From assembly GCA_034926605.1 (NCBI GenBank), contig JAYFQV010000012.1, forward strand, positions 1-64,000: a stretch of 64,000 bases of DNA, in the 5' to 3' direction. The translations under genes and the position numbers were made by a program. Each line of letters starts with the position of its first letter. Position 1 is the first letter of the stretch. This document shows, piece by piece, positions 36,863 through 46,568 of this stretch. Under the pieces are notes generated by a model. That model was not told the origin of the DNA. It saw nothing but the letters and a program-made list of their open reading frames with translations, and made no database searches. The DNA is from CALXXL01 sp034926605 (GTDB lineage Bacteria; Verrucomicrobiota; Lentisphaeria; Victivallales; Victivallaceae).

Positions 36863-39800
36863 ATGCTCGGAGACGTGCTTGGGAAGATCGCCTCGCCCAC
36901 GGACGCCGGTTTGCGCTGCGCTCCGTTCTGGGCCTGGAACGGCGAACTGGAAATTCCGGAACTTCGCCGCCAGATCCGCATCATGAAGCGGATGGGCATG
37001 GGCGGTTTTTTCATGCACTCGCGCACCGGGTTGTCCACTCCCTATCTCGGAAAAAAGTGGTTCGACTGCGTGCGCGCCTGCGCCGAGGAGGCCGAAAAAC
37101 TCGGCCTTCTCGCATGGATATACGACGAGGACCGGTGGCCTTCCGGGGCCGCCGGAGGGCTGGCCACCTCCGACGAACGCTTCCGGCAGCGCCGATTGCG
37201 GCTGCTGGACGCGGTTCCGGAAAATGGCGACGGCGTCGCCGGAATGTTCGCCGCCGTTTTGATCGGCGAGGCGGCTTTCCGGGTGCGCCGGATATCCGGC
37301 GCCGACGAGGTCAACCCCGGCGAAACGCTGCTGGTGTTCGTCGCGGAAACCGTTCCGGCGGGCGGCGGCTGGTACAACGGCCAGACCTATCTGGACACCA
37401 TGAATCCCGAGGCGGTCGCGCATTTCATCGAGATCACCCACGAAAAATACCGCCGCGAAACCGGCAGGTCCTTCGGGCGCGCCATACCGGGCGTTTTCAC
37501 CGACGAACCCAACTATACCTCCGACGCCTCCGCGCCGGAATTCGCCCCGTGGACGGACAAACTGCCCGAAGAGTTCCGCCGCCGCTGCGGCTACGACCTC
37601 ATCGACCATCTGCCGGAACTGTTTTTCCATGTTGACAATCGCGCCGTGTCGCAGGCGAGGCGCGACTACCGGAATCTCTGCGCCTCGCTGCTGACCGAGG
37701 CTTTCTCACGCACCTCCGGCGACTGGTGCCGCCGCAATCATTTGGAATTCACCGGTCACGTGCTGATGGAGGACGAGCTGAACGGCCAGACCGCCTGCGT
37801 CGGCGACGCGATGCGCTTCTACGAATACATGGATTCCCCGGGAATCGATCTTCTTACCGAACACTGGGGCGTGTTCAACACCGCCAAACAGGTCAGTTCG
37901 GCCGCCCGCCAGTTCGGGCGCGCCCGGCGGCTTACCGAAACCAACGGCTGCACCGGCTGGGATTTTCCGCTGTTCGCCCACAAGGCGCTGGGCGACTGGC
38001 AGTTTGCGCTCGGCATCAACTACCGCTGTCCTCATCTGGCGTGGTACACGATGCGCGGCGACGCCAAGCGCGACTATCCGGCCAGCATATTCTTCCAGTC
38101 ACCCTGGTACCGCCAGTACCGGACGGTCGAGGATTATTTTGCCCGCCTGTCCGCCGCCTGCGGCGAGGGGGAAGAGGCGAGGGAGCTGCTGGTGATGCAT
38201 CCGATCGAGTCGGACTGGAGCGTCCATACCGCGCGTGACTGCGCCGGCCTTGTGAGGCGAGATTCCGACCCCGGCGGGATCGGATTTGCGTTCATCTCTT
38301 TCACCAACGCGCTGCTGGCGGCCAATATCGATTTTGACTTCGGCAACGAGGAGATCATGAGCCGCCATGCGGCGGTCGAAAACGGCAGGCTGCGCGTCGG
38401 CAGGGCATCCTATTCCGCCGTGGCGGTGCCGCCGGTGGTGACGCTGAGACCGTCCACCCTGAAACTGCTGCACGACTTTGCGGCGGCCGGGGGTAAGGTG
38501 TTCCTGACCTTCGCTCCGGACGGCGTGTCCGGAACGATCGGCGGATGCGAACGTTTTTCGATACCGGCGGTGAGCCGGGCGGCCGGGCTGGTGTCCATAG
38601 CCGGGCCGGACGGCCGACAGATCGGCCCCGCGCTGCATCTGCTCAAGCGCGCCGCCGACCATGACGTGCTGTTCGTCTGCAACTACGGCGTAAAGTTCAA
38701 AAACGCCATCCAGAAATATCCGCGCGTCATCGACCGCCGGCTTGAGTTCCCGCAGGTCGATGTCGAGGTTAAAAGCCGCTTCCGCCATGTCTGCGAACTC
38801 GACGCTTCAACCGGCAAACGATTTCGGGTGACGGCGGAAAACCGGAACGGCGTCCTGAAATTCCGCACGTCGCTGGCCCGCCTCGGGTCGCGGCTGTTTG
38901 TCTTCAGCGACCGCAAACTGGGTGCCGCGCGCTTGGAATACGGTGTCCCGTCCGGAACGCTCAAGCTGCCGGAACCGGCGGCCGTCATTCCCGACGAGCC
39001 GAACGTTATGGTGCTCGACCATGCGCGGTTCCGCATCGGCCGCGAGTATTGCGGCCGACCGGAATATTTCATTGAGATCGACCGCCGGATACGCGAAGCG
39101 CTCGGCATTCCCCCGCGTGCCCAGGACGGCTTCCAGCCTTGGGCCGATCCAGCCGCCGGAACCGGCAAATCCGTGGACATCGAGCTGGAATACCGCTTCA
39201 ACTGTCGGAAAACGCCGGTGACGGAATGTTTTCTTGCGCTGGAGGACCCGCGATGCTGGAATATCGAGCTCAACGGCCTCCGGGTTCCGCGCCGCGACCG
39301 CGGCTGGTGGGTTGATCCGTCGCTGCGCAAGCTGGCACTGAAGCCGGAGATCTTCCGGCGCGGCGAAAATGTGCTGAAGTTGCGGCGCCGGTATGTTGCC
39401 GGTGAAAACGGGCTTGAATCCCTGTTCATCCTCGGCGATTTCGCGGTGGCCGCCAACGGCGCGGCCATGCTGCGGCCGGTGACTGCCCTGCGCTTCGGCG
39501 ATTGGGTCGGGCAGGGCTTTCCCAACTACTCCGGCAACCTGACCTACCGTTTCGAGATTGTATTAAAACATGCCTGTTCCGGCGCAAAACTGCGGCTCGG
39601 CGACTGGCGCGGCACCGCCGTTCTGGCGGCAGTCAACGGCCGGAAACCGGAAATCGCCGCCTGGCCGCCATGGGAAATCCGGCTTGACGGGCTGGTTCCC
39701 GGAAGCAATACGGTTGAAATCACCGTGCTTGGCCACCGGCGCAATTCCCACGGTCCGTTCTACTGCGCAGAGACTTGGCCGGTATGGACCGGCCCCGGCC

Positions 39801-39883
39801 AATTCCACCGCAAACATTCCAGCCGTCGCCGTCTGGTTCCATGCGGTCTGCTGGAGCCTCCGGCCATCGAACTTTTTTACTGA
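36863..39883 (+). CDS. Large glycoside hydrolase, GH106-like (putative alpha-L-rhamnosidase)
   Basis: About 1006 residues. The N-terminal barrel has the pattern RCAPFWAWNGELE ... QIRIMKRMGMGGFFMHSRTGL, then WIYDEDRWPSGAAGG and GVFTDEPNY, as in GH106 and related large barrels. The C-terminal third consists of beta-sandwich domains ending in a jelly-roll with YSGNLTYRFEI. No signal peptide. The ATG at 36863 was chosen; an in-frame TTG at 36833 would overlap the upstream gene and lacks a ribosome site. It follows the glycerophosphodiesterase pair with an 18-bp gap, so it is probably cotranscribed. Family assignment is by pattern and the sugar specificity is uncertain. Confidence 0.7.
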   Translation: MLGDVLGKIASPTDAGLRCAPFWAWNGELEIPELRRQIRIMKRMGMGGFFMHSRTGLSTPYLGKKWFDCVRACAEEAEKLGLLAWIYDEDRWPSGAAGGLATSDERFRQRRLRLLDAVPENGDGVAGMFAAVLIGEAAFRVRRISGADEVNPGETLLVFVAETVPAGGGWYNGQTYLDTMNPEAVAHFIEITHEKYRRETGRSFGRAIPGVFTDEPNYTSDASAPEFAPWTDKLPEEFRRRCGYDLIDHLPELFFHVDNRAVSQARRDYRNLCASLLTEAFSRTSGDWCRRNHLEFTGHVLMEDELNGQTACVGDAMRFYEYMDSPGIDLLTEHWGVFNTAKQVSSAARQFGRARRLTETNGCTGWDFPLFAHKALGDWQFALGINYRCPHLAWYTMRGDAKRDYPASIFFQSPWYRQYRTVEDYFARLSAACGEGEEARELLVMHPIESDWSVHTARDCAGLVRRDSDPGGIGFAFISFTNALLAANIDFDFGNEEIMSRHAAVENGRLRVGRASYSAVAVPPVVTLRPSTLKLLHDFAAAGGKVFLTFAPDGVSGTIGGCERFSIPAVSRAAGLVSIAGPDGRQIGPALHLLKRAADHDVLFVCNYGVKFKNAIQKYPRVIDRRLEFPQVDVEVKSRFRHVCELDASTGKRFRVTAENRNGVLKFRTSLARLGSRLFVFSDRKLGAARLEYGVPSGTLKLPEPAAVIPDEPNVMVLDHARFRIGREYCGRPEYFIEIDRRIREALGIPPRAQDGFQPWADPAAGTGKSVDIELEYRFNCRKTPVTECFLALEDPRCWNIELNGLRVPRRDRGWWVDPSLRKLALKPEIFRRGENVLKLRRRYVAGENGLESLFILGDFAVAANGAAMLRPVTALRFGDWVGQGFPNYSGNLTYRFEIVLKHACSGAKLRLGDWRGTAVLAAVNGRKPEIAAWPPWEIRLDGLVPGSNTVEITVLGHRRNSHGPFYCAETWPVWTGPGQFHRKHSSRRRLVPCGLLEPPAIELFY

Positions 39884-39899
39884 TTTTATTATTCGCTGT

Positions 39900-39928
39900 T
39901 TGCATTGAAAACGACGGAAGTATATATT
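39900..39928 (+). promoter_or_regulatory. Candidate sigma-70 promoter of the small membrane protein
   Basis: TTGCAT (39900-39905), 17-bp spacer, TATATT (39923-39928), the same pair of boxes as before the GNAT gene at 26891. The start codon lies 60 bp downstream. Confidence 0.5.
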
Positions 39929-39988
39929 ACTACAAATCGATCGGGACGTCGAAGTTTATTGTTTTTTGTCAACGAAGGGAATCATTTT

Positions 39989-40162
39989 ATGGCTCGTATG
40001 TCTTTTGACGGTTCGGAGGATCGCCGTACTCGCCATCGCCGCCACCATCACCGTAAGCGCGCCTCTATGCCGCTGCTGGGGATTGGGTACAAAAGCTGGA
40101 TCGGTATCGCGGCTTTGGCCGCATTGTTCGCCATTTTGCTGTTTATGGCATGGCGTGCTTGA
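39989..40162 (+). CDS. Small His/Arg-rich single-pass membrane protein
   Basis: 57 residues. The N-terminal 25 are extremely basic with RRTRHRRHHHRKR, followed by one hydrophobic helix (WIGIAALAALFAILLFMAW). GAAGGGAA stands 7 bp before ATG 39989, which begins MARMSFDG; an upstream in-frame ATG at 39905 overlaps the promoter. A membrane flippase-like protein follows 40 bp later and may share the transcript. The His-rich segment could bind metal or nucleic acid, but I know of no family. Confidence 0.65.
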   Translation: MARMSFDGSEDRRTRHRRHHHRKRASMPLLGIGYKSWIGIAALAALFAILLFMAWRA

Positions 40163-40202
40163 TTATTTGTTTAAAAATCTTTTTTTGGGGGAGTGACCTG
40201 AA

Positions 40203-41261
40203 TTGTCGGAATCTGCATGCGGCGGTAAACCCGTCTGGCGCAAATATCTGTGGATGGGGTGCAAGTTTGCGCTCGCCGCAGTAATCATTTATTATCTTAT
40301 CAGCAGCCACAGCGAGGATTTCCGTCGCGGCCTGAACAATTTCAACTACTATTTTCTGATTCCCGCCTCCATCGCATATTTTTCCCATATGCTGATCTGC
40401 GGCTGGCGCTGGTATGAGCTGGCCAAGATGATCGGCACGCCGATCTCGCTGGGGGAGGCGGTGGCGGTGACCATGCAGGGGTATTTCTGGAGCCTGGTGA
40501 TCCCCGGCGGCGCCATCGGCGGCGACGTGGCGAGGGTCAGCATCGTGGCCAGCCGGATGCCCAAGGGCGGCAAGGCCGAAGGGGTGCTGTCCATCCTGAT
40601 GGACCGCATCGTGGGCATGGTGGCGCTGTTTGCGCTCACCATCGTGCTGGTGCTGGTTTCGCTGCCGCAGCTGATGAACATGGAGATCAACGGTTCGCCG
40701 CTGTCGTACTCGTTCAAGCTGTTGTGCGTGCTGGGGTTGCTGGGGCTCAGCCTCGGCGGAATCGCGGCGATGCTGGTGCTGTTCTTCCATCGTCAGTTCT
40801 CCCGCATCGGCGTCATCGCCCGGCTCATGAAGTGGGGCGACCAGCGCAGCCACGGCATGGTAACCCGCAGTACCGCGGCGTTCGACCTCTATGCGAAAAA
40901 CTGGAAAATGCTGAGCTTTCTAACCCTGATAAGCGTTTTCTTCGTTCACCTGATGACGGTGGTGGCGGTGATTTTCCTGATATACGGGCTCGGGTTCCGC
41001 GGCTTTTCGGTGCTGGCGGTCATCACGGCGGTGACGGTCGGCAATATCGTCGGGCTGCTGCCGTTCTCGATCTCCGGCATCGGCCCGCGCGACGCGGTGA
41101 TCCTTATCCTGCTGCGCGCCGGACGTGTGTCCGACGAAGCCTCGGCGGTGGTTCCGATAATTTACAGCTGCCTGATCGTGGCGTTCAACCTGGTCGGCGC
41201 TTTGTTCTTCATCTTCGACACCGGCGCCAAACGCGTCGCGGAGGCGAAGCGATGTCCGTGA
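40203..41261 (+). CDS. Flippase-like membrane protein (UPF0104/lysylphosphatidylglycerol synthase TM family)
   Basis: 352 residues with about eight transmembrane helices. The family's central motif is present as YFWSLVIPGGAIGGDVARV near residue 100, and the C-terminal SISGIGPRDAVILILL matches the PGGLGxxE-type loop. The start is a TTG behind GGGGGAG. Members act as lipid flippases or lipid-linked sugar transferases. The stop of this gene overlaps the next start by 10 bp, so it is in a unit with the MTHFR-like gene and aconitase, though a functional link is not obvious. Confidence 0.85.
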   Translation: MSESACGGKPVWRKYLWMGCKFALAAVIIYYLISSHSEDFRRGLNNFNYYFLIPASIAYFSHMLICGWRWYELAKMIGTPISLGEAVAVTMQGYFWSLVIPGGAIGGDVARVSIVASRMPKGGKAEGVLSILMDRIVGMVALFALTIVLVLVSLPQLMNMEINGSPLSYSFKLLCVLGLLGLSLGGIAAMLVLFFHRQFSRIGVIARLMKWGDQRSHGMVTRSTAAFDLYAKNWKMLSFLTLISVFFVHLMTVVAVIFLIYGLGFRGFSVLAVITAVTVGNIVGLLPFSISGIGPRDAVILILLRAGRVSDEASAVVPIIYSCLIVAFNLVGALFFIFDTGAKRVAEAKRCP

Positions 41262-42685
41262 CGGCGGCTGCCGCCCGGCAGCAGGAGATGACCCTTTCCC
41301 CCGGAGAAAACCTGTTCCGCAAGCGGATTGAAAGCGGCGAGTTCTTCATCCTTGTCGAACACGACGCGCCCGGCAGCGGCATCGCCCCCGAGACCGCCGG
41401 CGAACGGCTGGCCGCGCTGGACGAGGCGGTGAGCGGATGCGATTCCGGCGTTCCCATGTCCCTTGCCGTCACCGACGGCTACGGTTTCGACGATGCCCAT
41501 CGCGGCTGCGAATACGCCGGTGCTTTGCCGGAAGCGCGCCGCAACGCCCATCTGATTTACCTTTCCGGCCGCGGCGCCGATTTCCAGCGCATGCAGGAAC
41601 TGCTTTCGCTCTGCCGCAATCAGGGCATAGCCAATGTGGCGGCGGTCACCGGCGACTGGCGGAAAGGCGCGGTCTACACCGAGAGCGTGCGCACGCTGCG
41701 TACCATCGGGCGGCTTCATCCCGGCGAGTTTTTCCCCGGCGCGGTGATCAACCCGTACAAATACCGGGCGGATTCGCAGTTCGCACAGTTCTTCAAGATG
41801 GTCAAGAAATTCAATCAGGGAGCGCAGTTCGCGGTCACACAAGCGGGATGGGACATGCGCAAACTTCAGTCTCTGAAATGGTATTTGTCCATGCGCGGCC
41901 TCGAGTTCCCGCTGATCGCCCGGCTGATACTGCTCACCCCGGAAGTGCTGGCTAAGATACAGCAGCAGCGGCTTCCCGGCATCGGCATATCCCCGGATTT
42001 TGAAACCATCCTGCAAAGCGAACTGCGGTTTTCGGCCAAGCAGTTCGAGTCCGCCCAATGGCGGCGGCTCGAGCTTCAGGTGGCAGGCTGCCGCCTGCTC
42101 GGGTTCAGCGCGGTGCAGATTTCCGGCATCGACACCCCCGACCGTATCCGGCTCGCCTCGGCGCGGCTTTCCGCCGCCATGCGCGAGTTCACCACCTTCG
42201 AACAGTGGGCGGAAGCCTACAACAGCTATCAGGCGAGGGCTGAAATGGCTCCGGCGCCGGACAGCTTCATGATGTTCGACCGGCTGCTCGAACAGCGCCA
42301 GCTGCCGTCCGACAACTGTTTCTGCCGCGACCGGCGCGCCACGCTTCCCACCAGCCGTGCCGACCGCTGGCGCTACATCGCGGCCGAACAACTGCTTTCC
42401 AAGGCGGGAGAGCGCCCGTCCGCCAACCGCTGGCTGCTCAAATATCTGCTGGCCGGCTGCCGCGGCTGCAAGAGCTGCCGTCTGCCGTCCACCCTTTACC
42501 TCTGCGTGGAGCGCTGCCCCAAGCATATCGCCAACGGCAGCTGCGGCGGAGTCCGCGCCGACGGCTCCTGTGAAGCCGGAGGCGAGTGCGTGTTCATGAA
42601 ACAAGTCGCCGTGGCCGGATGGCTCGGCATGCCCGATAAACTCGAGGAGACCTATATCCCGGCCTCCGATGAAATCATGGAGTAA
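41252..42685 (+). CDS. Methylenetetrahydrofolate reductase-like protein with MTHFR C-terminal Zn domain
   Basis: 477 residues. The N-terminal 300 form a MetF-like TIM-barrel (FILVEHDAPGSG at the first strand, NVAAVTGD, YLSMRGLEFPLIARLIL). The last 110 residues carry CFCRDRR and a cysteine-rich CRGCKSCRLPSTLYLC...CPK...CGG pattern of the MTHFR C-terminal domain found in acetogen-type and other anaerobe enzymes. It reduces methylene-THF to methyl-THF in that family. ATG 41252 has GAGG upstream and overlaps the previous gene. Aconitase starts 7 bp after the stop. Confidence 0.83.
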   Translation: MSVTAAAARQQEMTLSPGENLFRKRIESGEFFILVEHDAPGSGIAPETAGERLAALDEAVSGCDSGVPMSLAVTDGYGFDDAHRGCEYAGALPEARRNAHLIYLSGRGADFQRMQELLSLCRNQGIANVAAVTGDWRKGAVYTESVRTLRTIGRLHPGEFFPGAVINPYKYRADSQFAQFFKMVKKFNQGAQFAVTQAGWDMRKLQSLKWYLSMRGLEFPLIARLILLTPEVLAKIQQQRLPGIGISPDFETILQSELRFSAKQFESAQWRRLELQVAGCRLLGFSAVQISGIDTPDRIRLASARLSAAMREFTTFEQWAEAYNSYQARAEMAPAPDSFMMFDRLLEQRQLPSDNCFCRDRRATLPTSRADRWRYIAAEQLLSKAGERPSANRWLLKYLLAGCRGCKSCRLPSTLYLCVERCPKHIANGSCGGVRADGSCEAGGECVFMKQVAVAGWLGMPDKLEETYIPASDEIME

Positions 42686-42691
42686 AATAAA

Positions 42692-44626
42692 ATGGCAAAA
42701 AATACACTGATTCAGAAGATTCTCGACAGCCACTTCGCCGGCGGTTCCAAAGTCCCCGGCGAGAACGTGGAAATCCGGATCGACCAGACGCTGACTCAGG
42801 ACGCGACCGGCACCATGGCCTATCTGGAGCTGGAGGCAATGCGGCAGGATCGAGTGAAAACCGAACTGTCGCTCTCCTATGTCGACCATAACATGCTGCA
42901 GAACGGACCGGAAAACCGCAACGACCATCTCTATCTGCAGTCGGTGGCGGCGGCCAAGGGCGTCAAATTTTCCCCGCCCGGCAACGGCATTTGCCATCAG
43001 GTGCAGCTGGAACGGTTCGCGGTGCCCGGCAAGACCTTGCTCGGCTCCGACTCCCACACCCCCACCGCCGGCGGCATCGGCATGATCGCGATCGGAGCGG
43101 GCGGGCTGGACGTGGCGCGCGCCATGGCCGGAAAACCGTTCCGCACCCTCTATCCCCAAGTGATCGGCGTGCGGCTTACCGGCGAGATTTCGCCTTGGTG
43201 CGCCGCGAAAGACGTGATTCTGCATCTGCTCAGCATACTTACCACCAAGGGCAATGTCGGCTGTGCGGTGGAGTACTTCGGCGAAGGGGTCAAGACCCTG
43301 TCGGTGCCCCAGCGCGCCACCATTACGAACATGGGCGCCGAACTGGGCGTCACCTGCTCCGTGTTCCCCTCGGACGAACGCACCAGGCAGTTCCTCGAGG
43401 CGCAGGAGCGCGGGGAAAGCTATGTTCCGCTGGCCGCCGGTCCAGACGCGGAATACGACCGCGTGATCGACATCGACCTGGCCGGAATCGTTCCGCTGGC
43501 CGCCTGTCCTTCCAGTCCCGACAACATCAAGTCGGTGGCCGAGCTGGCCGGGCTCAAAGTCGGCCAGGTCATCGTGGGCTCCTGCACCAACAGCAGTTTC
43601 CGCGACCTCGCGCTGATCGCCGCGGTGCTCCGCGGCCGCAAAATCTGCCGCGACGTGACTTTCGCGCTCTCTCCCGGCAGCCGTCAGGTGCTTGAAATGA
43701 TCGCCCGCAACGGAATGCTGGCGGACATCATCGCCTCCGGCGCACGCATCCTCGAAACCGGCTGCATGGCCTGCATCGGGCAGGGGCAGAGCCCGGCCAA
43801 CGGCATGGTCACCGTGCGCACCTTCAACCGCAATTTCGCCGGGCGCACCGGCACCAAAGGCGACCAGAGCTATCTGGTAAGCCCCGAAACCGCGGTGGCA
43901 ATCGCGCTTACCGGCGAGTTCACCGATCCGCGCAGCCTCGGCATCGACTATCCCGAAATCCAGGATGTGGAGCACTTCCTCATCAACGACAATATGTTCA
44001 TCGAGCCGTCCGGCGACGGGAGCAAGGTGGAAATCATCCGCAAGGAAACCATCGGCAATCCGCCGCTCAACGGCCCGCTGCCGGAGAAGATCGACGGCGT
44101 GGCCGTCATCAAGGTAGGCGACAAGATCACCACCGACCACATCTCCCCCGGCGGCGTCCATCTGAAACTGCGCAGCAACATTCCCGCCTACGCACAAGTG
44201 GTGTTCGAATGTTTCACCGAGCCGGGCAAGCCTGGCTTTGCCAAGCGCGCCGCCGATGTGCGCGACTCCGGCCGCCACGGCGTGATCGTGGCCCGCGAGA
44301 GTTACGGCCAGGGTTCCAGCCGCGAACACGCCGCCATCTGTCCGATGTATCTCGGCGTCAAAGCGGTGATCGCCCAGTCCATCGAGCGCATCCATCGCGC
44401 CAATCTGGTCAACTTCGGTATCATGCCGCTTCTGTTTGCCGACCCCGCCGACTACGACGCGATCGGAGAGGGCGACGCCATCACCATCGACAACTGCCGC
44501 GGCCAGCTTGAAAACGGCGGCGGCAAAATCGTGGCCAAAGTCAACGGCCGTGAAATCGTGCTTTCCGGCCCGACTTCGCCCGAGGACATCGCCACCATTC
44601 TGGCCGGCGGCGTGCTGAATCAATGA
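42692..44626 (+). CDS. Aconitate hydratase
   Basis: 644 residues, the shorter aconitase type. The citrate/isocitrate isomerase needs a [4Fe-4S] cluster bound by Cys in VGSCTNSS and in ETGCMACIGQG. Other active-site blocks are SYVDHNML, SDSHTPTAGGIGM and, in the swivelling domain, TTDHISPGG and ARESYGQGSSREHAA. It acts in the cytoplasmic TCA cycle branch toward 2-oxoglutarate. Its stop overlaps the start of ung by 4 bp. Confidence 0.95.
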   Translation: MAKNTLIQKILDSHFAGGSKVPGENVEIRIDQTLTQDATGTMAYLELEAMRQDRVKTELSLSYVDHNMLQNGPENRNDHLYLQSVAAAKGVKFSPPGNGICHQVQLERFAVPGKTLLGSDSHTPTAGGIGMIAIGAGGLDVARAMAGKPFRTLYPQVIGVRLTGEISPWCAAKDVILHLLSILTTKGNVGCAVEYFGEGVKTLSVPQRATITNMGAELGVTCSVFPSDERTRQFLEAQERGESYVPLAAGPDAEYDRVIDIDLAGIVPLAACPSSPDNIKSVAELAGLKVGQVIVGSCTNSSFRDLALIAAVLRGRKICRDVTFALSPGSRQVLEMIARNGMLADIIASGARILETGCMACIGQGQSPANGMVTVRTFNRNFAGRTGTKGDQSYLVSPETAVAIALTGEFTDPRSLGIDYPEIQDVEHFLINDNMFIEPSGDGSKVEIIRKETIGNPPLNGPLPEKIDGVAVIKVGDKITTDHISPGGVHLKLRSNIPAYAQVVFECFTEPGKPGFAKRAADVRDSGRHGVIVARESYGQGSSREHAAICPMYLGVKAVIAQSIERIHRANLVNFGIMPLLFADPADYDAIGEGDAITIDNCRGQLENGGGKIVAKVNGREIVLSGPTSPEDIATILAGGVLNQ

Positions 44627-45315
44627 ATCTGGCCGAACAACTGCCGGAAGCATGGCTTGAGCCGCTGACCGAACGCCTCAAGCCGGAAACGCTGCCGCGA
44701 ATCGCGGCCTTTCTCGCGGCGGAGCAGGCGGCCGGGCACCGGGTCTTTCCCCCGGAGTCGCGCCGGTTCGCGGCGATGGAGGAGGTGCCGCCGGAGCGCG
44801 TCCGGGTGGTGATACTCGGCCAGGACCCTTATCATGACGACGGCCAGGCCCACGGTCTGGCGTTTTCGGTGCCGGACGGCGTGAAGCCGCCGCCGTCGCT
44901 GCGGAACATCTTCCGGGAACTGGCGGATGATGTAGCCTGCCCGGAACCGTCGGGCGGCAATCTAAGTTCATGGGCGGAACAGGGGGTGCTTATGCTGAAT
45001 ACGGTGCTGTCGGTACGCGCCCACGAACCGAATTCCCACCGCGACTGCGGATGGCTGGACTTCACCGACGCGGCAATCCGCGCCATTGCCGCCATGCCGC
45101 AGCCGAAAGTGTTCATACTGTGGGGCGCGCCGGCACAGACCAAGCGCCGCTGGGTGGACGAATCGCGTGATGCCGTGATCGCCTCGGCACATCCGTCGCC
45201 GCTGTCCGCCTACCGCGGATTCTTCGGCAGCCGTCCGTTCTCCCGCGCCAATGCGTTCCTTCGCAGCCGCGGAGCGCCGGAAATCGACTGGAACCCCGAA
45301 AGGAGCCTATTCTGA
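44623..45315 (+). CDS. ung: Uracil-DNA glycosylase, family 1
   Basis: 230 residues. It removes uracil from DNA. The catalytic water-activating Asp68 lies in ILGQDPYHDDGQAHG, the Phe stacking residue in AFSVPDGVKPPPSLRNI, and the DNA-intercalation loop with His190 in HPSPLSAYRGFFG. Starts inside the aconitase stop (ATGA) and its own stop overlaps the next start (TGATG), so three genes are translationally coupled. The placement behind aconitase is shared transcription rather than shared pathway. Confidence 0.95.
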   Translation: MNLAEQLPEAWLEPLTERLKPETLPRIAAFLAAEQAAGHRVFPPESRRFAAMEEVPPERVRVVILGQDPYHDDGQAHGLAFSVPDGVKPPPSLRNIFRELADDVACPEPSGGNLSSWAEQGVLMLNTVLSVRAHEPNSHRDCGWLDFTDAAIRAIAAMPQPKVFILWGAPAQTKRRWVDESRDAVIASAHPSPLSAYRGFFGSRPFSRANAFLRSRGAPEIDWNPERSLF

Positions 45316-45833
45316 TGGAAAATTACGCAAATCTGGTGGCGCTGGCAATGATCCACACCGCCCGCGAAAAGCAATACCTCGGTACTGAAAAATTCATTGC
45401 GGTCGAAGCGTTGGCCGACCCAGAGAAGGATCTGGTCATCGCCATGCTGCGGCAGATACGCACCCATCTCGCAAGCGAACGCCGCACCGAACTTACCGGC
45501 GAGGAAATGATCTCGCTGTTCACCTTTGTGCTGGCCAAGGCGGCCGAGGGCGTCAGCAACGCCGCCGGCGGCAAACCGTACGAAATGGAGCTGATCGGTA
45601 TGCTGGACGGCAAAATACCGTTTTACACCGACCCCAAGCTGGAGGAATTCTGCCATTCCACCACTTTCCCCGAAGACTTCGCCACCGCGTTCCGCACCTT
45701 CTGCGACCATTACGCGGAGGCGCTGCACCGCGAAGGCGTGGAGCCGGTGCTGATACTGGGCGAGGCACTTAAATGGACTTGGCGGATTGCCGTTCACGTC
45801 TGTTGCAAGCTGCTGACTGGACAAAACGCTTGA
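45315..45833 (+). CDS. Hypothetical protein, coupled to ung
   Basis: 172 residues, mainly helical, neither secreted nor membrane-bound by appearance. The ATG overlaps the ung stop. No motif is recognised; a region ELTGEEMISLFTFVLAKAAEG and the C-terminal LGEALKWTWRIAVHVCCKLL suggest helices with a hydrophobic face. A psd gene follows after 47 bp, with TTGACC (45830-45835) and TATAAC (45855-45860) suggesting that a new promoter begins there. Confidence 0.7.
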   Translation: MENYANLVALAMIHTAREKQYLGTEKFIAVEALADPEKDLVIAMLRQIRTHLASERRTELTGEEMISLFTFVLAKAAEGVSNAAGGKPYEMELIGMLDGKIPFYTDPKLEEFCHSTTFPEDFATAFRTFCDHYAEALHREGVEPVLILGEALKWTWRIAVHVCCKLLTGQNA

Positions 45834-45880
45834 CCTGCGCTATATTAATACAATTATAACAATTTTTTAAGGAAATAAAA

Positions 45881-46567
45881 ATGACTTTGACCCATTTTGG
45901 TTTGCGCGAGTGGGGCCTGGGCACGGCGGCTCTGGCGCTGTTCTGGGCCGCGGCCGCGGCATTGTGGCATTACGGTTTTCCGACTGCCGCGGCGGTGGTG
46001 GCGGTGGCGGCGCTGGTGTGCTGGCTTCCGGTCGGATTTTTCTTCCGCAACCCGAAACGCCGGTTGCCGGAAGACCTTTCGCTGATCCTTTCACCCGCCG
46101 ACGGCGTGGTGCGCGATATCGAAGTGGTCGATTTCGACCAGGAGCCGTTCAACGGCCGTGCGCTGCGGATCGGAATTTTCCTGTCGGTTTTGAACGTGCA
46201 CGTCAACCGCGCCCCGGCCGAATGGAAACTGATCTCCAAGATTTACCGGGAAGGGCGCTACCTTGACGCGCGCGACAGCCGCTGCGCCAAGGAGAACGAG
46301 GCGATGACGCTCGGCGGCAACGCCAGTGTCTGCGGCGAAACCTTCCCGATGGCCGTCCGCCAGATTTCCGGCGCGATCGCCCGGCGCATCGTGTGTCCTC
46401 CCGATCCCGGCTGCCACCTGGCGCGGGGCAAGGTTTACGGCATGATCAAGTTCGGCTCGCGCACGGAGCTGTATCTGCCGGACGATCCCCGCTTCAAAGT
46501 GCTGGTCAAGATCGGCGACAAGGTCAACTCCGGCATCGTGGCGCTGGCCAGACTGGAGAAAGAATAA
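45881..46567 (+). CDS. psd: Phosphatidylserine decarboxylase proenzyme
   Basis: 228 residues, the short form. It converts phosphatidylserine to phosphatidylethanolamine at the inner membrane. Two N-terminal hydrophobic stretches precede FFFRNPKRRLP, then SPADGVV, FLSVLNVHVNRAP (metal- or substrate-binding His residues) and the self-cleavage site GMIKFGSR, where Ser193 becomes the pyruvoyl group. The short enzymes commonly use GS in this context. The pssA gene begins 1 bp after its stop. Confidence 0.93.
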   Translation: MTLTHFGLREWGLGTAALALFWAAAAALWHYGFPTAAAVVAVAALVCWLPVGFFFRNPKRRLPEDLSLILSPADGVVRDIEVVDFDQEPFNGRALRIGIFLSVLNVHVNRAPAEWKLISKIYREGRYLDARDSRCAKENEAMTLGGNASVCGETFPMAVRQISGAIARRIVCPPDPGCHLARGKVYGMIKFGSRTELYLPDDPRFKVLVKIGDKVNSGIVALARLEKE

Positions 46568-46568
46568 A

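Noticed and set aside
41162..44653. 1163-codon open frame on the minus strand opposite aconitase and the MTHFR-like gene
   Set aside because: High-GC codon bias leaves few stops on the opposite strand. The plus strand encodes well-conserved enzymes and the antisense product shows no family motif.
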